Assembly (NCBI GenBank): GCA_963965975.1
Contig: OZ014415.1
Coordinates: forward strand, 7,975,057-8,039,056
DNA length: 64,000 nucleotides
Reading direction: 5' to 3'
Source of the DNA: Xestospongia bergquistia
Taxonomy: Eukaryota; Porifera; Demospongiae; Haplosclerida; Petrosiidae
Under the pieces are notes generated by a model. It ran no database searches. It had not been told where the DNA came from and saw nothing but the letters and a program-made list of their open reading frames with translations. The position numbers and the translations under genes were made by a program. Of this stretch, positions 12,328-43,241 are shown in pieces (position 1 is the stretch's first letter; the number at the start of each line of letters is the position of its first letter).

Positions 12328-15300
12328 TCATTGCTTGCCCAGAAGAAAATGTTTTATGACATCAAAGACCTTCGTTGTAATGTCTGCAATAGAGAAATCT
12401 ATTATGATAACAATTGTATGATAGAAACATTATAATTTGTAATTTACCTGTTCCAATGTTGTTCAAAATAATTAAAATTAAAATTAAGGTTATAATTTGA
12501 ATAAATTGTATTACTTCTAAATAAAAGTACACTGAACAAAAACAGTTTGCAACATATCAATACCTTTTTTAGCTTCATGCTTCCAAAGAAAACTTAATGT
12601 CAGGATAATCATAATAAAGGCAGATATTGTTAAACTATTTTCTATAACAGATGATAAAAGACTAATAAGCAATAGTACCTATACATATACCTGTAATAAA
12701 CATCACAACATTCTCCCATTGTGTTGTCACTATTTTATCTATTAAAAGGTGATCATAGCCATAAATATAATAATTTGAAACATACCCCCAACAAAAGTCT
12801 GATACACTTTGTTGTTGTGAGTGTTGCGAAATTTAATTAGCGATTTATGAACATCACAGTTACTAATTTCATATTCTAACAACATTTCACTTGTGACTGG
12901 TTGATCCTTAACATCAATCTAAAGAGTAAATGATGAAAGAGTACAAAATAAGATTTACTGTATCATTTTCAGCAGATTCACTAATCTTCCAACATCCTAT
13001 TGGTTCTGCTATCAGGTGCACTGTCCCATTTCCAACTAGGTCTTGAGGAATCATGTTGTCGTTTGCTATCCAGCCTTCACTCTTCAATTTTTCTTCAATA
13101 TCCTAAATTTTGAGTTAGCAAAAATAAATACCCTTAAAAAGGATACCTTGTTTTGTTTGAATGGGTAAATAACAATTAGAATCTTCAACAGAGGGTTGCT
13201 ATAACCATGATCATTTTTTTTTCGAAAAAAAGAAACCAAAAAAGTTTGATTAAGTTTATCAAGTCCAACCACTGCAACGTAAGATAGATCAGATATTACA
13301 GTTGTAACGTAGGTAGAATTATTAGGTTCCACTCTTCCATGTAATAGTTTCATTTCACCTTCATCACTGATGTGAAGTAGAGCAAGTGCTTCTGCCATTT
13401 CACTGTTAGTTACAATTGCATTGTGTTTAAGAGTTATGGTAACAGCTTCTAGAAGCCTTTCACTGGCATTTATTTTATACATTGGTGAAACTAGCTTATA
13501 CCCTTTGGGAATTAATATTTCAAATGGAAAGCAATTACCTAACGAAACTAATATATGAACATGTTTTCCTTTTGGAAAGCAATTTCCAAAAATTTGCATT
13601 GTAAACCCGGAGTCTTCCCATCGAACACGGTCAATACTTCCACCAATAACTGTTTTATTAATAATATGTAGTGTATCTAAGATACGTAGATAACAATAAC
13701 TATAATGTAGTCACCAACATCAGATATACATAAAACAGAAATGTTAATATTGAAATTTCACTTACCTGTTTTCACATTTATGGGAATAATTACTGTGTTT
13801 ATCACAGCTGCGAGAAGTATAATTGTAAAGGCTACAATTAAGTATTCTATAAATAAAATAAATAATGAATGTAGTCTAAAATATTTAAATTATATAATAA
13901 TTAAGTTTTAATCAAATAGCATATCAAATTCATAGATATAATGATCATACTATTCGCTAGACTTTCATTATATATTGTTGATCTTTCTACATAATACATA
14001 CACAATTTATCTAAAATAACTATTAATAAGCTGTAACTAATGCATGCTTTATTGAGCCCCTCTAATCAGTCAAAACAATCAGTTAACAACTGTTTCATTC
14101 TCAGGATTTGCAGAAATATTAAACTCTAGGTGTGCATAGTCTCAATTGCACTCTATACAGTCACTGTATTGTTTTAATTTCCATAAAATACTTGGAATTA
14201 TATTGTAACTAGTCAAGTACAAAAGGTATATATTGCTAATTGTATACAAATAGTCTTATCTACAAGCTTAGCAATAACAATTTCCATCAGGTACACTATA
14301 CAACAAAAATATATAATATAACATTAAAATTTGATTATCACACTCTTAGTCTTTTTATCTTTTATGTTAAAATTTCTATAACACACTACTAGGAGATGTC
14401 TACAATGACTGCCTGTCCTATCACTACAAACTAGAGATACTAAGAGTGTTTATGTGCCAATTAAACATTCCTTATATGGTGATGTTACCTCCATTGCAAG
14501 GCTATAGGTTCATTATATTATTTTAACTTTCACATACTTTTTTTCCTTGTACTATTATTTGAGTATGGTTCTTCAATATCTTCATCTATAGAAAAACACA
14601 TATAAATTTAAATTTTCAAGTGACATTGTATATTAAGCCACTATAATAATTAGAATAATTATTAAGCAGAATATATTTTATATCAAACTTTAAAATAATG
14701 TCTAGCAGGTGACTTATTAAAGTGATAAATAATTATAAAAACCATGCTAACATTATTTTGATGGTACTACTATTGCTATAAGGGACAGAATTATTGCTAA
14801 CTTCGAAGATTGAAGAGTTGACAAAAGTCATGAAACTACTCAAAGCTATTTTATCAAAGAGAAGTCGAGCTTCAATCAGTAGTACCCAATTAAACGAACT
14901 CATAGTAAAAGTAATGAATTCATTGGTTGTTATGTGTGTGTCTATATGCAGGTTTATCACTTGCTCTCAAAAGTCAATACAATAAACAAAGAAAACAAAC
15001 ATCTCTATAATTATAGTAAACATGTAACCAAAAACAATCTTAGAACCACCTGGCATACCACATAAGTCAGGTAGAAAAACAAATATACTGGTATTTGACT
15101 GGAAAAGTAAAGTTATTAACAACCTACCAATGACCAGCTCCTCTTGTTCAGATCTCTTTTGTGTCATCTCAACATCACCTATAGGTCAAATGTAATAACC
15201 TACATCTTATATATACAAATGTAAATAAACATCCAAAAGCATCTCAATTAGATACATGTTCATCACCCATACTACCTAATATTTTGATATTAAAGTAAAT

Positions 15301-17335
15301 ATCTACAAAGATAAATATACAGGTTTCTAAATATAACATTATAATTTAATTGACAACATATATGATGGTACACAAGTCCTGTTACCTTTACATGAAATGA
15401 CACAGGTCTGTACCAAACTTTTAAACTAACATGATATCATTCAGTTGCCTCATGTATCATTACATACACTACCATGTCTAGATCTTACTTTGGCATGAAA
15501 ATGTAGAGTTCTTCTTTAAATTATAATAAATTACTTCAGGCAGTGAGTGGTAATAATCATGATAAGGATTTAAGTATAATTATAGGTTTCTACGTGTATT
15601 AGCAATCACTGCAAAAGGATTAATTTTACACACACACACATCAATAAATATATACGCATCATGTGGTCCTTGACAATCTTGGCACACTTTGCATGCAAAT
15701 TAAAACTTAGATTTAATATTTAATACTGTCCTAAATTAAACCTACCTTTATCTTTGGTTGATTCTGGCATCTCCACCGATTTCTCCACTGATTATAAAAA
15801 GAAAAAGTAAGGTCAAAAATGGATCTATACTATATATCTGAACAGGACTATACTACATCATCAATGGTCTTTATATACTACACTTTAAACTAAAGAGGCT
15901 GAGTAATATTACACTGCAATTACAACTACAATGTATAACGTAATACACAAGGAACATCAAACTATTATATTTTGAGACAATTAGACTACTGACTAAACAT
16001 CAAACTGTTATATTTTGGGACAATTGGACTACTGACTAAACAATGATCACTATATTTTATTACATAATCTAGCAATATGTTGTTCATTATTTTTTGTATT
16101 TATTGTATTGCTGCCGTGGCCACTTCTTATCTAATAAGACTAGTTTTTTTGATCTCCTTGCTATATATATATATAGCAACATATAACAATACTAATTTTA
16201 CCATCTTAATGAGACACTTGATAAGCATCTTAATGAGACACTTGATAAGCATCAGATGTAATAATAGTTACAGTTGTACCTACCACTAGTACAGGTTCCT
16301 ATACGATCAATTTAATAATATTGGCACCATACATGCATAGACTATATTATATTTATAATGTACATATAGCCATATCAATTACACTTATAGCAAGCCATAC
16401 TTCTTTTTTGATAGCTTATTACAAAGAGAGTAAGAACACATAGGACACAACTACATTTGAGTGTGGTTATAATATTTTATTATCATTAATAAGTACATTA
16501 ATTCAAATGAATAATGATCATGAAGTATAGATAGGTATTAGTAGAAGACACTGATCAATAAGTATCTGGGCACAGGAGTATAGATATAAGAGATATAGAG
16601 TGTAGGTATATACAACCTTATAATAAGCATAGGTAATCCACTGAGGTTGAGGTAGATACATGATTTATACACCAACGGCTATGGGTCAGAAAAGTAAAAA
16701 TCACATCACTAACGAGACTGAAGAAAAAAAGTGACCTATTACTACCCTCTTTTTTGTATTACTTGATTTATCTTTCTCAAATATTTTGCGATTATACTTT
16801 TTATTATATTTATACAGTCAATATAAATATGGCTAGCTTATATTCCATATAATATTGACTTATAATATAATTTATATTAGAGAGTCTTCTAATATTACAA
16901 TAATAATTAAAATAGTTACATGTAACTTACCACTCTGTTGTACAGAACTTTGTTCTTTCAAGTACTCATATATCTTCCTGGCTAGAGCTATGTTTTGAAC
17001 TAGTGGTCCTTTAATGACATTTAAAATTGCAGTCCAAGTGACAGGAGCACCTCCATCTTGACCATTCATGTCAAACCACCTTTGAATAACATGACCAAGT
17101 GTTGTTTGATTTGACATGTTGGCTTCAGCCAAACCTTGAAGGACATTATAACTCACTCCAAGACCATTTCCAATGTTACGCCATAATGCATCAATAGTGG
17201 CTAGTTGAGTTAAAACTTCATATTTTGTAGGTCTTTCAGCTATAATAATTAATATAATAAAATCATTATGTTATAAACATATAATAACTTACATAATTTA
17301 GGAAAATAACTAAATTCATCAGTATAGCTCTCCAT
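12328..17335 (-). CDS. Single-pass membrane protein: Death - TM - ZU5-like, 485 aa
   Basis: Eleven minus-strand exons give one open frame (1458 nt): 17335-17293, 17239-16931, 15787-15746, 15178-15128, 14585-14538, 13846-13766, 13649-13147, 13102-12959, 12918-12786, 12738-12691 and 12383-12328. Residues about 15-110 are a Death domain (LWRNIGNGLGVS, IQRWFDMNG, APVTWTAIL). A charged linker from three tiny exons follows. A hydrophobic segment near residue 170 (YLIVAFTIILLAAVINTVII) is the single membrane helix. Next comes a ZU5-like beta domain (GSIDRVRWEDSGF, FEILIPKGYKLVSPMYKI, AVTITLKHNAI) with a UPA-like tail. ZU5 and Death also occur together in UNC5, ankyrins and PIDD, but there Death is C-terminal. 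No signal peptide is visible, so topology is open. A 5' non-coding exon probably precedes the ATG. Death-domain signalling at a membrane is inferred. Confidence 0.7.
15244..15640 (-). repeat. Degenerate copy of the Death-gene exon edge and intron (partner 9776-10150)
   Basis: The 5' edge of the Death exon at 9804 and its flanking intron reappear here as diverged, non-coding sequence inside an intron of the Death-TM-ZU5 gene. Shared words include gatacatgttcatcaccc and catgatatcattcag. Confidence 0.65.
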
Positions 17336-18323
17336 TTTTTTCCTTGATTACCACCTGTATGTAATAAAATCATTTATATCTGTTACTTCTTTATTAATTA
17401 ATAAGTTATTATAAAATAGCTATAGGTTATAAAGTGAAGGATTACTATTATATCACTGATTATCATGAGAACAGTTCTTTGTTGTATATCTATACATGAT
17501 TTCTAAAATAGAATGGAATGGAGGGGCTTCGATATTCTCAATGATATACTTATAATTAGAATAACTGTATACCAGGTGAGCTACGCAATCTCCAAGAATG
17601 ATCGTTGTATATAGTCATCTTTATTATATTTCTTTTCAATTACTAGTCTCACATTAAAACATATCCCCGTAATTAACATTCTGAGGTCAATATCATGTGA
17701 CATGGACCTGATTGGCATGCTAAAATTTTGCATTTTGTATAAAAATCAGAAGTGTTAGCAGTTCTCCAGATGTTTCCACCTCCCTCCTCCACGTCTGGTA
17801 CCAAAACTAGTTTCACACAAGCACACCCTTTGAATTAAGTCTTTCTTGGACACTATAAAGTATGGTACTCAGTTACTGGGAGATCAACCACAATGATATA
17901 TATAAATATATATAAAACCTTCAAAAAACATCCACTTGTGAGGTGTACAATTCATATAATAATAAACAAAAGATTGATACATGAGTACTTCATAAATTGA
18001 AACTCACTTCGTGTAGCTATTATTTTAATAGCTTTAATCTGTCAAGATGAGATACTTGGATCTTGAATATGAGCGCCTCTACAGCCTAGTCTGCAGTGAC
18101 CAGTCTCTACTTACGCACTGATCGGGAAAAGCTTTGTCTGGCGTCAATTTGTGCTGCGAACTTTCCCCGGTACCGGGGGCGACGATTGCACTTATTAACA
18201 GTTTATAAGTTGTAACACAAAGACAGAAATTGTTCTATTAAAATAATGGTTGTGTTTATAGGTGTGATATCTAATTCAATGTTATTTAGAATTGGCTGGA
18301 ATTTAGACTTTGTGATAAACTAT
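17336..18323. promoter_or_regulatory. Upstream region of the Death-TM-ZU5 gene, with a copied promoter
   Basis: The stretch 17590-18085 is a diverged copy of 10990-11480, the promoter and first exon region of the Death gene at 8380-11399. The counterpart of that gene's ATG reads ATA here (near 18020) while the following splice donor is kept, so it may serve as a non-coding first exon for the gene starting at 17335. Confidence 0.5.
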
Positions 18324-18373
18324 AGGGTTGTTACGCGGAGGTAATTAGTAGTAGGCGGAGCATCCTGTCCGCC

Positions 18374-19206
18374 ATGTTGGTTGGCAATAAGTCTAATAAT
18401 AACAGGGTGGTATCGTGCTGTGTCGTTGGTTGTTCAAATAGAGCAGAACGAACAAGCGATTTTTCAGGTTTCCCCGAATATTGAAAAACCAGGGTGAAGC
18501 CGTGGAGAAGCTTACAAATGAAAGGTAAGGTTTGATTGTATGAGAAAACAATGATATAGAGATGTTTGTCTCAGATTCAACCTGTGGATAAACAGAAAAG
18601 ACTGGTATCCATCAGAACATAGTCGAGTCTGTTCAGACCACTTTGTGTCAGGTCAGTAACTACCCCAGTGGAACTTGCTGCATGGTGTTGGTTACATCTT
18701 TTCATATAGGAAAACCATGCAGATATCATGAATCCAATAACCCCAACTGGGCACCATCTTTAAGTCTGGGATATAGCAGTGGTTGTTGTTCAAGTGCTAG
18801 CAAACGGTACTTACGACTAAAAAGCCGTAGACAACGAAAGAAAGGCTTCTCAAAAGTTCATGATTCAGCAGCAAATGATGCCTCAGCTGATATAAATGAT
18901 GGTGGAGGTAGTGGAGTTGACTCAGATGATGACAATCAAGGAAATAGTGTGCAGCAAAATAATAGTGTGTCTGTTGGTTGTCAGACGGATATGACATTTA
19001 CTGATATAGCAGAGCTTGAAGCCAAGTTATCACGAATGAAAGATGAACTTGAGATGACCAACATTGCCCTTGAAAAAGAAAAAGAGGAAGTGAGAAAGAG
19101 CATTCTGGAAGTGAAGAAGTTAAATGGCCATGTTCAATTGTCAGATGAAGAAACACTGGATGGACCACAACCACTAGAAGAACGTTTTTTCTTGGTAGAT
19201 GTATGA
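18374..19206 (+). pseudogene. THAP-domain transposase gene remnant
   Basis: Three exons: 18374-18524, 18575-18651 and 18710-19206. The ATG lies inside the left inverted repeat. A THAP zinc finger is recognisable: CCVVGCSNR in exon 1, then WINRKDWYPSEHSRVCSDHF in exon 2. Exon 3 continues with PCRYHESNNPNWAPSLSLGY, a basic stretch, a VGCQTD motif and a coiled coil, then stops after LEERFFLVDV. The finger is broken by a frame change between SNR and the FFRFPRI-like segment (about 18445). The DDE catalytic domain expected next is missing. Confidence 0.7.
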
Positions 19207-19224
19207 TACTTAATGTCTCTGACT

Positions 19225-20001
19225 TCAGCAGCTGATACCTATATAAACCCTTAGAGTGACCACTTGGCACTTGATGAAAACAACAATGACTGAAATAACC
19301 TTTTTAGCTGATGGTAGCCAATAACAAGCTTGAGAGGTACAAGAATCAAGTCCTGATTGTTTGCGTATATACATAGCTTTTACAACAGTAGCTAGAACAG
19401 CTGCTATGTGCGAGCATGATTCTCCAAGTCTATAATTTGCCAATAATAAGAAAATACACACACTGCACACTAACCCAGCCATACAAGTGCAATGACATGC
19501 AAGAATATCTCCTGTCTCACTAACTACCACCCATGGCAACAAAGGTGTTGCAGTGGTCCTCTGTGAATGGTTTACCTTTAAACAAATTTAGCTACATATC
19601 GATAATGATACTTCATTTACCTTAGCCTTTATTAAAAAAAGTTTTTTGACTGATGATTATAGCAGTGCAACAACAAGTCATGTACCCATCCAGAAAATAC
19701 GAAACCATCCGCATCCAACATCCCTTTCCAGGCCTAAACAAGCAAATTTTAAATGGTTCACACAACAGACGGTTTTGCCTTAACAGATTCTTTGGTATAG
19801 GGACTTGGTGTTGCAACCATATATATCATAACATCACTCCAAGTCAATGAAGGCAATCTTTCAGGATTTTTTTTCCCACTCTCCGTCTTGCAAACAGTAT
19901 GGATCAATGTTTAGACCAGCTAATGTCACTTTTCCTACATATCTCTGCTTTGAAATTGCACTCAACTCCTTCAAATACTCCGATTTGTTTCGTAACTTCA
20001 T
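19225..20001 (-). pseudogene. SWIM zinc-finger / YqaJ-type transposon gene remnant (N-terminal part)
   Basis: From the right end inward: a start at about 20001 followed by YLKELSAISKQRY, DPYCLQDGEW and LTWSDVMIYMVATPSPYT, all typical of the N-terminus of these proteins. A degraded WVHDL-like region follows, then a SWIM finger near 19540-19390 (GDILACHCTCMAG, then GESCSHIAAVL and a CxxxxCYW segment). Several frame breaks are present, including one in an A-rich run near 19865. The YqaJ nuclease domain is absent. Confidence 0.65.
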
Positions 20002-20509
20002 ACGTCAACATAGACTTAATGCAAACCAACATGGCGGGCAGGATGCTCCGTCTACTATTAATTACTTCCGCGTAACAGCCCTATTAGTGGGGACAATTTA
20101 GATATGATAATTATAGGGGTTCTGGGTAAGAAAAATCAACACAGTCAGAAGCTCCACTGTAAATTCTTGCAGTAACTTCTGTATATTACTTTATAATAAT
20201 AACTACCATATTTTTTTCTAGATCTTAGAGTATAGGTTACATAAATAAAATATACAACACAGGAATAAACTTTTAGCTAGAGAGTTTAAAACTTATGTAA
20301 TTATTGATGACCCAGAGTAGCTGCATATTAGATGTTGCACCAATAAACTTAGGTGTAGGAATGGGGGGAGGGCATTTTTTTGTATACTGTGAGATGGTTT
20401 CACAATCAAGATTAGCCACTTTTCAATCCCTATCCTCATAATACAATTTACACCTGTAGATGTAATACATTAAAATTCCAATAACTCATTCATACTGAAT
20501 AGTGCAAAA

Positions 20510-20713
20510 TTGACACAGCTGGATGTGTACATGTCACTTCTCACAGTAGTAAATATGGCAGAAGCAAGACCAAATTTAGGAAACAAACAGAACTTTTTAA
20601 AACTTAAAACCTTTCTTAGATCTATAATTACACAGCCCCGGTTTAACGCACTTATGCTGATGTATGTTCACAGAGATTTAACTGAATCAATGGACCTTAC
20701 CTATATACATTGA
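20510..20713 (+). mobile_element. hAT-transposase C-terminal fragment
   Basis: A short frame encodes NKQNFLKLKTFLRSIITQ followed by RFNALMLMYVHRDLTE. This matches the pattern of the C-terminal dimerisation region of hAT-family transposases (LKxIKTYLRSTM, RLNxLxLLxIHKDL). No other part of the element or its ends was found. Confidence 0.5.
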
Positions 20714-20931
20714 AGTTCCTTCAATGTAAACGACAAAAGAAGGCTATTTTATTTTATTTTGGCTGTTTTGAAATACTTCATCGTTAATGTTAAAATGTTA
20801 CATTTGTGCCCCCCCCCCCCCCCCCCAATGACAAAATTGTTCCTCCAACTATGGTAGAGCAAATAATATAATAAAGGAAGCAAAAAAAATAAAATTGTAT
20901 AATAATACAGTCCCAATGTTGTCTTGATACC

Positions 20932-20977
<46 letters not shown>

Positions 20978-21251
20978 AATTATGAATTTAGTCAGGCCTC
21001 AGGAAAGAATTCTGCTTATGTGAGTAAGAAACTTTGCAGCCCGCAAAAATCAAGTTCTTATTAATAGTTAATTAATCAAAACTTTATAAAAGTGTAATCC
21101 ATTACATCAGAGTTCATTGATAATATTATTATTGTTCTATTAACTATGATGTTTATTATAATGTAAAAAAATTACAAATTGGAGTGATATAAAAAATGTC
21201 ATTTACTGAACACAATTATGATCATACAATTATGTCTATACTAGTTAATAA
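20714..21251. other. Intergenic region with simple repeats
   Basis: Holds a C homopolymer at about 20810-20826, an (AT)n run at about 20937-20977, and the 3' flank of the PDZ scaffold gene. No coding signal seen. Confidence 0.6.
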
Positions 21252-40438
<19,187 letters not shown>

Positions 40439-40982
40439 TATTAAGAAGCACTTAAAGTCTTGATCTAGTAATAGATTAGCAATAAAACAATTTACTATCA
40501 CAGTACACCATAGCCAGAGAAGTAATGCTTTAGTCAATTGAGATTTGAAAACGAAGATAGACACAAATACTGGAGGCTATTATCCTGTACAAACAATAGC
40601 AGATGGAACACTGGAGGTTAACTACTTTCTTAATAATCTCGAGAAGTTTGTATAAACAACTAAAGATAACGACAACAGTTATCTATGCACATACATAAAA
40701 ACTCTCCATCGAAGGAAAATAAATATTCAAAGTAATATTGAAATCAATGAATAACGGAAAATAAGAATAAAAATGTATTGATAAACGGTATATTAAGCCT
40801 ACGTGTAACGCCCACTAATAATCAAGTTCCTTTTAACCTTTTAGACTAACTTGGAGAAAGTAGAAGTGGCCACGTCAAAAAGTGCTGAGCAGTCGTGAGA
40901 ACTTACGCTATATATCCTTACAACTGTGCAGACTCAGACTAGTATTTCATAGTTGTAGTAAATTGTAAACGAAGTTATCGTG
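40439..40982. promoter_or_regulatory. Divergent promoter region between the PDZ scaffold and SARAF genes
   Basis: The two coding starts are 544 bp apart and face away from each other. The interval should hold both 5' UTRs. I saw no strong named motif apart from a ccacgtca word near 40870. Confidence 0.55.
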
Positions 40983-42873
40983 ATGAGAAGTCAAGTTTGG
41001 TGTGTGTTTGTATTGGTTCTCTGTCTTATTGAAGTGTCATTGGTTGTAGCATGTAAGTACTAGACCTGCTTATGAGTATGTTTGTATAGTATATATAATA
41101 ATATATTGGATAGTACTAGTACTAAAATGCATGGTTTGCTTCTAATCAAAGTTTTTCTCGTAAGACCATATAAGGTTTTAATTATGACTTGAGTACAATA
41201 CTATAATATTACTTTACATATAATGTTCGTTTAATGATTGAGTTTTTCCCCATTAATTAAGCCATATATTACATATCGATAATTTTTTATTAGGGGGAGG
41301 GAGTCGTGATGATCGTGATCGAGTTCTCTTAGAGAAGGTGTCAGCCATTACTCTTGAAGAAGGTAAAAAGACTAACTCTCGACGAACATCCCCTATACCA
41401 CAGGTAAGGAGAGGCGTGTCATAATAAGAACAGTTAGAAGTCCTCACTTAAAGGATGCACCTGGATTATTATATAAATGTACTTGTAGAAATCATTTAAA
41501 TAAATGATACTTCTTTTCACTAGTCTAGAGGTAGAATTTAAAGAATTTACAAATATATATCTTTCTATTGATTTCTTTGTTGACTTTATGTAGTTGGACT
41601 GTGTTGGTGGATCTGCTGGTTGTTATAGTTACCGCCCTAAAGTAGTCCAATGCCTCAATGCAGGATTTGATGGTTATGATGTACAAGTAAGTTTATGTAT
41701 CCATTCACCCAACCTATCTATCTATCTATCCATCCATTTATTCATCCATAGTGGGAATGTAAAGCTGAAATGGACACCAAGTACAAATTTGGTCGAATAG
41801 AAGTCTCCTGTGAAGGTTATGACCATCCTGATGATCCCTATGTACTCCGAGGATCATGTGGGGTAAATATTTATAGACCCTATTAATTATATCAACACTA
41901 TTGCTATAATTGTTATAACTACAATCACTTACTATCTTTTCCCTCTAGTTAAAATATGAATTAGATTTGACTGATGAAGGACATCGTGCAAAAAGAAGCA
42001 GTTTCCATCAGAGTCATGGAGACAGACCACATCATTACAAGTATTAATAACTACTTAGTAACCATGGTTACAGTTTTTTATCATTTTAGTTCAGGTGGTT
42101 CTTCTTGGTTAGCTACCATAATACAACTTGCTGTGATTGCTGGTATTATCTATTGCTGTTTGGGGGCTTGTTTCGGACCTAGAAGGTCTATGTATCCTAC
42201 TAAATGGATAGATGGATGGATGGATGGATTTGTGCAAGCAAGAATAGATGGACAGACAAATGATATACCAATAGATAGATATGTGGATGTAATCCTTAAC
42301 TTTCACTTTCAGTGGTGCAAACAGTGGATATACTGGAGGATCAGGAGGTAAGACATAACATGATAGATAGCATACACTTTATTCTCATCTTCAGAATATT
42401 CCTCTTCTTCGTATGGTTCATATGGTACTAACCATAGAGGTGGTAGTGGACCTGGATTCTGGACAGGTATGTTTTAAAAAGTCTCATTCCTATGTCAGAT
42501 ACTGGTATAGGAATGAATTTTTAACATAAAAACTTCAGCATGAGACTTTATTTACTATAGGTGCAGCTACTGGTGGTGCATTGGGCTATCTCTTTGGTAA
42601 CAGGAAGTATGTAATCAGTTTATCCATTAATCCAATATGTATTTATTCATCTCTTGATATATATCTATATCTTTATCTAGTACTGGACGTCCCTACTATG
42701 GTGGTGGTGGGTGGGGCAGTGGATGGAATGGTGGTGGGTGGGGCAGTGGGTGGAACAGTGGTGGTGGGTGGGGTGGCAGAAACTCAACATATCGTAGCAG
42801 TGGTGGGGGTTCTGGGAATTCTGGATCTAGTTCTAGAACAACCTCTGGTTTTGGAGGAACATCTCGTCGTTAA
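40983..42873 (+). CDS. SARAF: SARAF (store-operated calcium entry-associated regulatory factor) homologue, 305 aa
   Basis: Ten exons in one frame (918 nt): 40983-41052, 41294-41403, 41594-41686, 41752-41862, 41949-42040, 42090-42185, 42313-42347, 42395-42466, 42561-42606 and 42681-42873. An N-terminal signal peptide (VFVLVLCLIEVS) is followed by a luminal Cys-containing domain (LDCVGGSAGC, VQCLNAGFDGYDVQWECKAE, VSCEGYDHPDDPYV), one membrane helix (WLATIIQLAVIAGIIYCCLG), and a Gly/Ser/Trp-rich cytosolic tail with the family hallmark GFWTGAATGGALGYLFGNR. In vertebrates SARAF sits in the ER membrane and slows STIM1-Orai calcium entry. All introns are short. The donor after 42185 (gtctat) is weak. 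Confidence 0.9.
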
Positions 42874-43241
42874 TTATGTCAAGACACACCCCTTTAAACT
42901 TAATTATATAGTACATGTAGATACAATATAATACAGGATAAATCTATTTTGATAGATTGATGAATTTTTAATCCTCAGTATATTTGTCAATACTATATGA
43001 ACAAACAGCAACTACAATGCAAATACAATTAGATTTGGGTGTGGTTATCCAGGAGGTGTGTCCAGTTAATTGTGGACAAGCAAAAAATTACATGCAATCC
43101 AGTCAAAAAACAAGTGCTCTTAAAAATTTGAAAGTAGATCAATACATGTAGTGTAGTAATTGACTGTATAAATATATATTCTACTGATAACAATCTTAAG
43201 GAGGGAAATCCTCTAATTATATTTGGTGATTAGAGGAAGCA
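42874..43241. other. Short 3'-3' spacer between SARAF and HOOK
   Basis: AT-rich, holding the two convergent 3' UTRs. No other feature seen. Confidence 0.5.

Larger units (their letters stand above)
18324..20082. mobile_element. Internally deleted DNA transposon with THAP and SWIM/YqaJ gene remnants (ISL2EU-like)
   Basis: Terminal inverted repeats of about 70 bp, differing at only a few positions, lie at 18324-18396 and 20010-20082, beginning AGGGTTGTTACGCGG and AGGGCTGTTACGCGG. The flanks fit a 2-bp AT or TA target duplication. Reading inward from the left is a THAP-type gene; reading inward from the right is a gene with the N-terminal and SWIM parts of the YqaJ-linked family. That pairing is known for the ISL2EU superfamily. 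Both catalytic parts (transposase and YqaJ nuclease) are absent and both frames are damaged, so the copy is non-autonomous. Confidence 0.75.

Noticed and set aside
12563-12592. Extra 30-nt exon in the Death-TM-ZU5 gene
   Set aside because: Its acceptor is weak, and omitting it gives a frame that fits the last exon exactly.
20810-20826. Poly-C run as a regulatory quadruplex or i-motif site
   Set aside because: A single homopolymer in a gene-free region; more likely simple slippage.
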